Positions 5,517 to 7,084 of a stretch of 7,084 bases of DNA are shown here, one piece after another. The notes under the pieces were generated by a model. That model made no database searches. It was not told the origin of the DNA and saw nothing but the letters and a program-made list of their open reading frames with translations. The position numbers and the translations under genes were made by a program. How positions within the stretch are numbered: position 1 is the first letter of the stretch; each line of letters starts with the position of its first letter. Source of the DNA: Halanaerobiaceae bacterium (lineage in GTDB: Bacteria > Bacillota_F > Halanaerobiia > Halanaerobiales > CSSED10-376); NCBI GenBank assembly GCA_003557445.1, contig PWOK01000098.1:1-7084 (forward strand). Reading direction: 5' to 3'.

Positions 5517-6360
5517 TATTATTCTCCCTTTCCAGTTTAGTCCTATATTTTTGAGCCTTTAACATATAATTTTTAATATCTTCTTTTTTTTCTTTTTCTA
5601 TTATATGTTTGAATTTATTAATATTGTTAATAAATAAATCAATTTGCTCAATTATATTTTGCTTATTGGTTAAAAATATATCAAGCCACATTTGGGGATT
5701 ACTACCTGCTATTCTGGTCATATCAAGAAATCCGTTTCCTACAAGATCTTCAATTTTTATATTTTTATTACTGGCTGTAATTAATTGATTTATAATTACA
5801 GCAGCATTGAAATGTGGTAAATGACTTGTAAGGGCAACCATTTTATCATGTTCCTGTGCCTTGAAAATTTTTATATTACATCCTGTGGGAAGTAATACCT
5901 TTTTTATTTTGTTTGTTATTTTATCATTTGATTTTAACAGTACATAAGTTTTGTTTTTGAATAAATCTGAATTGGCTTCTCCTGGACCAGAAGTTTCTTT
6001 CCCGGCCATGGGATGACCACCTATAAATTTTAGATCAGAATAATTTTCATTTATATGTTTTTGTATATAGCTTTTAGTACTTCCCATATCAGTAATTATT
6101 GTATTTTCTTTATCAATATATGGTAATATGTTTTTAATAACCTGAATAGTAGCTTTTACCGGTACTGCAATAAATATAATATCCAGATCTTTAATGTTTT
6201 CATTTTCTAAAACATGATCAATTATTTTATTTTCTTTTGCATATTTTAAATGATTTTCATTAATATCATGGCCCAGTATCTGAATTGATGAATGATATTT
6301 TTGCAGGGCAAGACCCAATGAACCCCCCATTAATCCCAGACCAATAATACCAATTTTCAT
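5491..6360 (-). CDS. tyrA: Prephenate dehydrogenase
   Basis: A 289-residue TyrA that oxidatively decarboxylates prephenate to 4-hydroxyphenylpyruvate on the tyrosine branch. It opens with a Rossmann NAD(P) motif GLGLMGGSLG (7-16), then IAVPV (64-68), DMGSTK (91-96), GGHPMAGKETSG (114-125, catalytic-site His116), SHLPH (179-183) and GFLDMTRIAGSNPQMW (210-225). The chain ends in a charged Lys/Glu/Asn tail and lacks the C-terminal ACT domain of the longer Bacillus TyrA. Arogenate specificity cannot be excluded. Its ATG shares one base with the upstream stop (TAATG) and has no strong Shine-Dalgarno site, so it is probably translated by coupling. Confidence 0.94.
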   Translation of the reverse strand: MKIGIIGLGLMGGSLGLALQKYHSSIQILGHDINENHLKYAKENKIIDHVLENENIKDLDIIFIAVPVKATIQVIKNILPYIDKENTIITDMGSTKSYIQKHINENYSDLKFIGGHPMAGKETSGPGEANSDLFKNKTYVLLKSNDKITNKIKKVLLPTGCNIKIFKAQEHDKMVALTSHLPHFNAAVIINQLITASNKNIKIEDLVGNGFLDMTRIAGSNPQMWLDIFLTNKQNIIEQIDLFINNINKFKHIIEKEKKEDIKNYMLKAQKYRTKLERENNNENHHKKT

Positions 6361-7084
6361 TACAATTCACGCCCTGATACTTTTGCAAATTCTTTTAACT
6401 CATTTGTTAGCTTTTTGAATTTATCAAAATTTAAGGACTGCCTTCCATCACTAAAAGCCTTTTCAGGTTCAGGATGAACTTCAATTATTAAACCATCTGC
6501 CCCCATTGCAATTGCCCCTTTAGAGGCAGGATTTACAAATTTCCAGTATCCTGTTCCATGACTGGGATCTATAACAATAGGTAAATGACTCATCTTTTTT
6601 ATTATAGGAATACTTACAAGATCAAGTGTGTTTCTTGTATATTCTTCAAATGTCCTTATTCCTCTTTCACAGAGGATCACATTATAATTTCCTTCAGACA
6701 TAATATATTCTGCTGCCATTAAAAATTCATTATAGGTTGCATTCATACCTCTTTTTAACATAACAGGAATATCAACCTGTCCCACTTCTTTTAACAAACT
6801 ATAATTTTGCATATTTCTGGCACCAATTTGTAAAATATCGGCATACTTACCAACCAGATTAACATCACGGGGATCCATGACCTCTGTTACAATTTTTAAA
6901 CCGGTTTCTTCTGCAGCTTTTTTTAATAATTTTAATCCTTTTTCCAGTAAGCCCTGAAAACTATATGGAGAAGTACGTGGTTTAAAAGCTCCACCTCTTA
7001 AAATATCACCACCTGCTTCTTTAACTATCCGGGCAGTATCTATGATTTGTTTCTCACTTTCAACTGAACAGGGACCGGCCATAA
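6360..7084 (-). CDS. aroF: 3-deoxy-7-phosphoheptulonate (DAHP) synthase, type I beta, 5' end beyond window
   Basis: The frame is open to the window edge. The ATG at 7082-7080 lies inside the conserved AGPCSVES motif and is not a credible start; two bases of the preceding codon are visible. The 240 visible residues form the TIM-barrel of DAHP synthase, which condenses PEP and erythrose 4-phosphate at pathway entry. Metal ligands are present: Cys5 (AGPC), His175 (DPSHG), Glu201 (IIEVHP) and Asp212 (SDG). Their spacing (170, 26, 11) equals that recalled for the Thermotoga enzyme, suggesting about 97 residues are missing, enough for an N-terminal ACT-like regulatory domain. Other motifs: [17 protein letters not shown] (28-44), KRG (110-112), CERGIRTFE (138-146). 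First visible gene of the aro block. Confidence 0.95.
   Translation of the reverse strand, partial: MAGPCSVESEKQIIDTARIVKEAGGDILRGGAFKPRTSPYSFQGLLEKGLKLLKKAAEETGLKIVTEVMDPRDVNLVGKYADILQIGARNMQNYSLLKEVGQVDIPVMLKRGMNATYNEFLMAAEYIMSEGNYNVILCERGIRTFEEYTRNTLDLVSIPIIKKMSHLPIVIDPSHGTGYWKFVNPASKGAIAMGADGLIIEVHPEPEKAFSDGRQSLNFDKFKKLTNELKEFAKVSGREL

Noticed and set aside
5362..5562. Plus-strand open frame across the aroA-tyrA junction
   Set aside because: Antisense to two well-supported genes and without recognisable features.

Overview
The window is a low-GC, AT-rich stretch carrying aromatic amino acid biosynthesis genes, all on the minus strand. In transcription order (right to left) they are a DAHP synthase (5' end cut off by the window edge), tyrA, aroA, a 298-nt leader region, trpE, trpG, trpD, trpC and the first 21 codons of trpF. 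The low GC, Lys/Asn/Ile-rich proteins, strong AGGAGG-type ribosome binding sites and Bacillota-type enzyme variants suggest a Bacillota-like anaerobe, possibly from the Halanaerobiales. The lineage is inferred from general appearance only. No convincing gene is seen on the plus strand.

Right block (4227-7084): the Ibeta-type DAHP synthase, TyrA and EPSP synthase genes overlap by 1 and 26 nt and are probably co-transcribed. They supply entry to the shikimate pathway, EPSP (the precursor of chorismate) and the tyrosine branch. Left block (1-3927): trpE-trpG-trpD-trpC-trpF are packed with short overlaps or 2-5 nt gaps and convert chorismate towards indole-glycerol phosphate. trpB and trpA presumably follow beyond position 1. 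The combined layout resembles the Bacillus subtilis aromatic supraoperon, in which a trp unit with its own promoter sits within an aro operon.

The most interesting part is the gap between aroA and trpE (3928-4226). It holds a near-consensus sigma-A promoter (TTGACT, 17 bp, TATAAT). This is followed by a 53-nt array of 11 triplets spaced exactly two bases apart, of which 10 are NAG (GAG/TAG/CAG). That is the form of an RNA site for TRAP, the 11-subunit trp RNA-binding attenuation protein (MtrB). The one off-pattern triplet is the sixth, central one, and lies in a segment that can pair with the 5' arm of the following intrinsic terminator, which is the expected antiterminator. A second strong terminator with partly duplicated flanking sequence lies 111 nt further on, just before the trpE ribosome binding site. 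No T-box motif and no Trp-codon leader peptide were found. The leader therefore reads as a TRAP-controlled attenuator with an unusual tandem terminator. The TRAP gene itself is not in this window.
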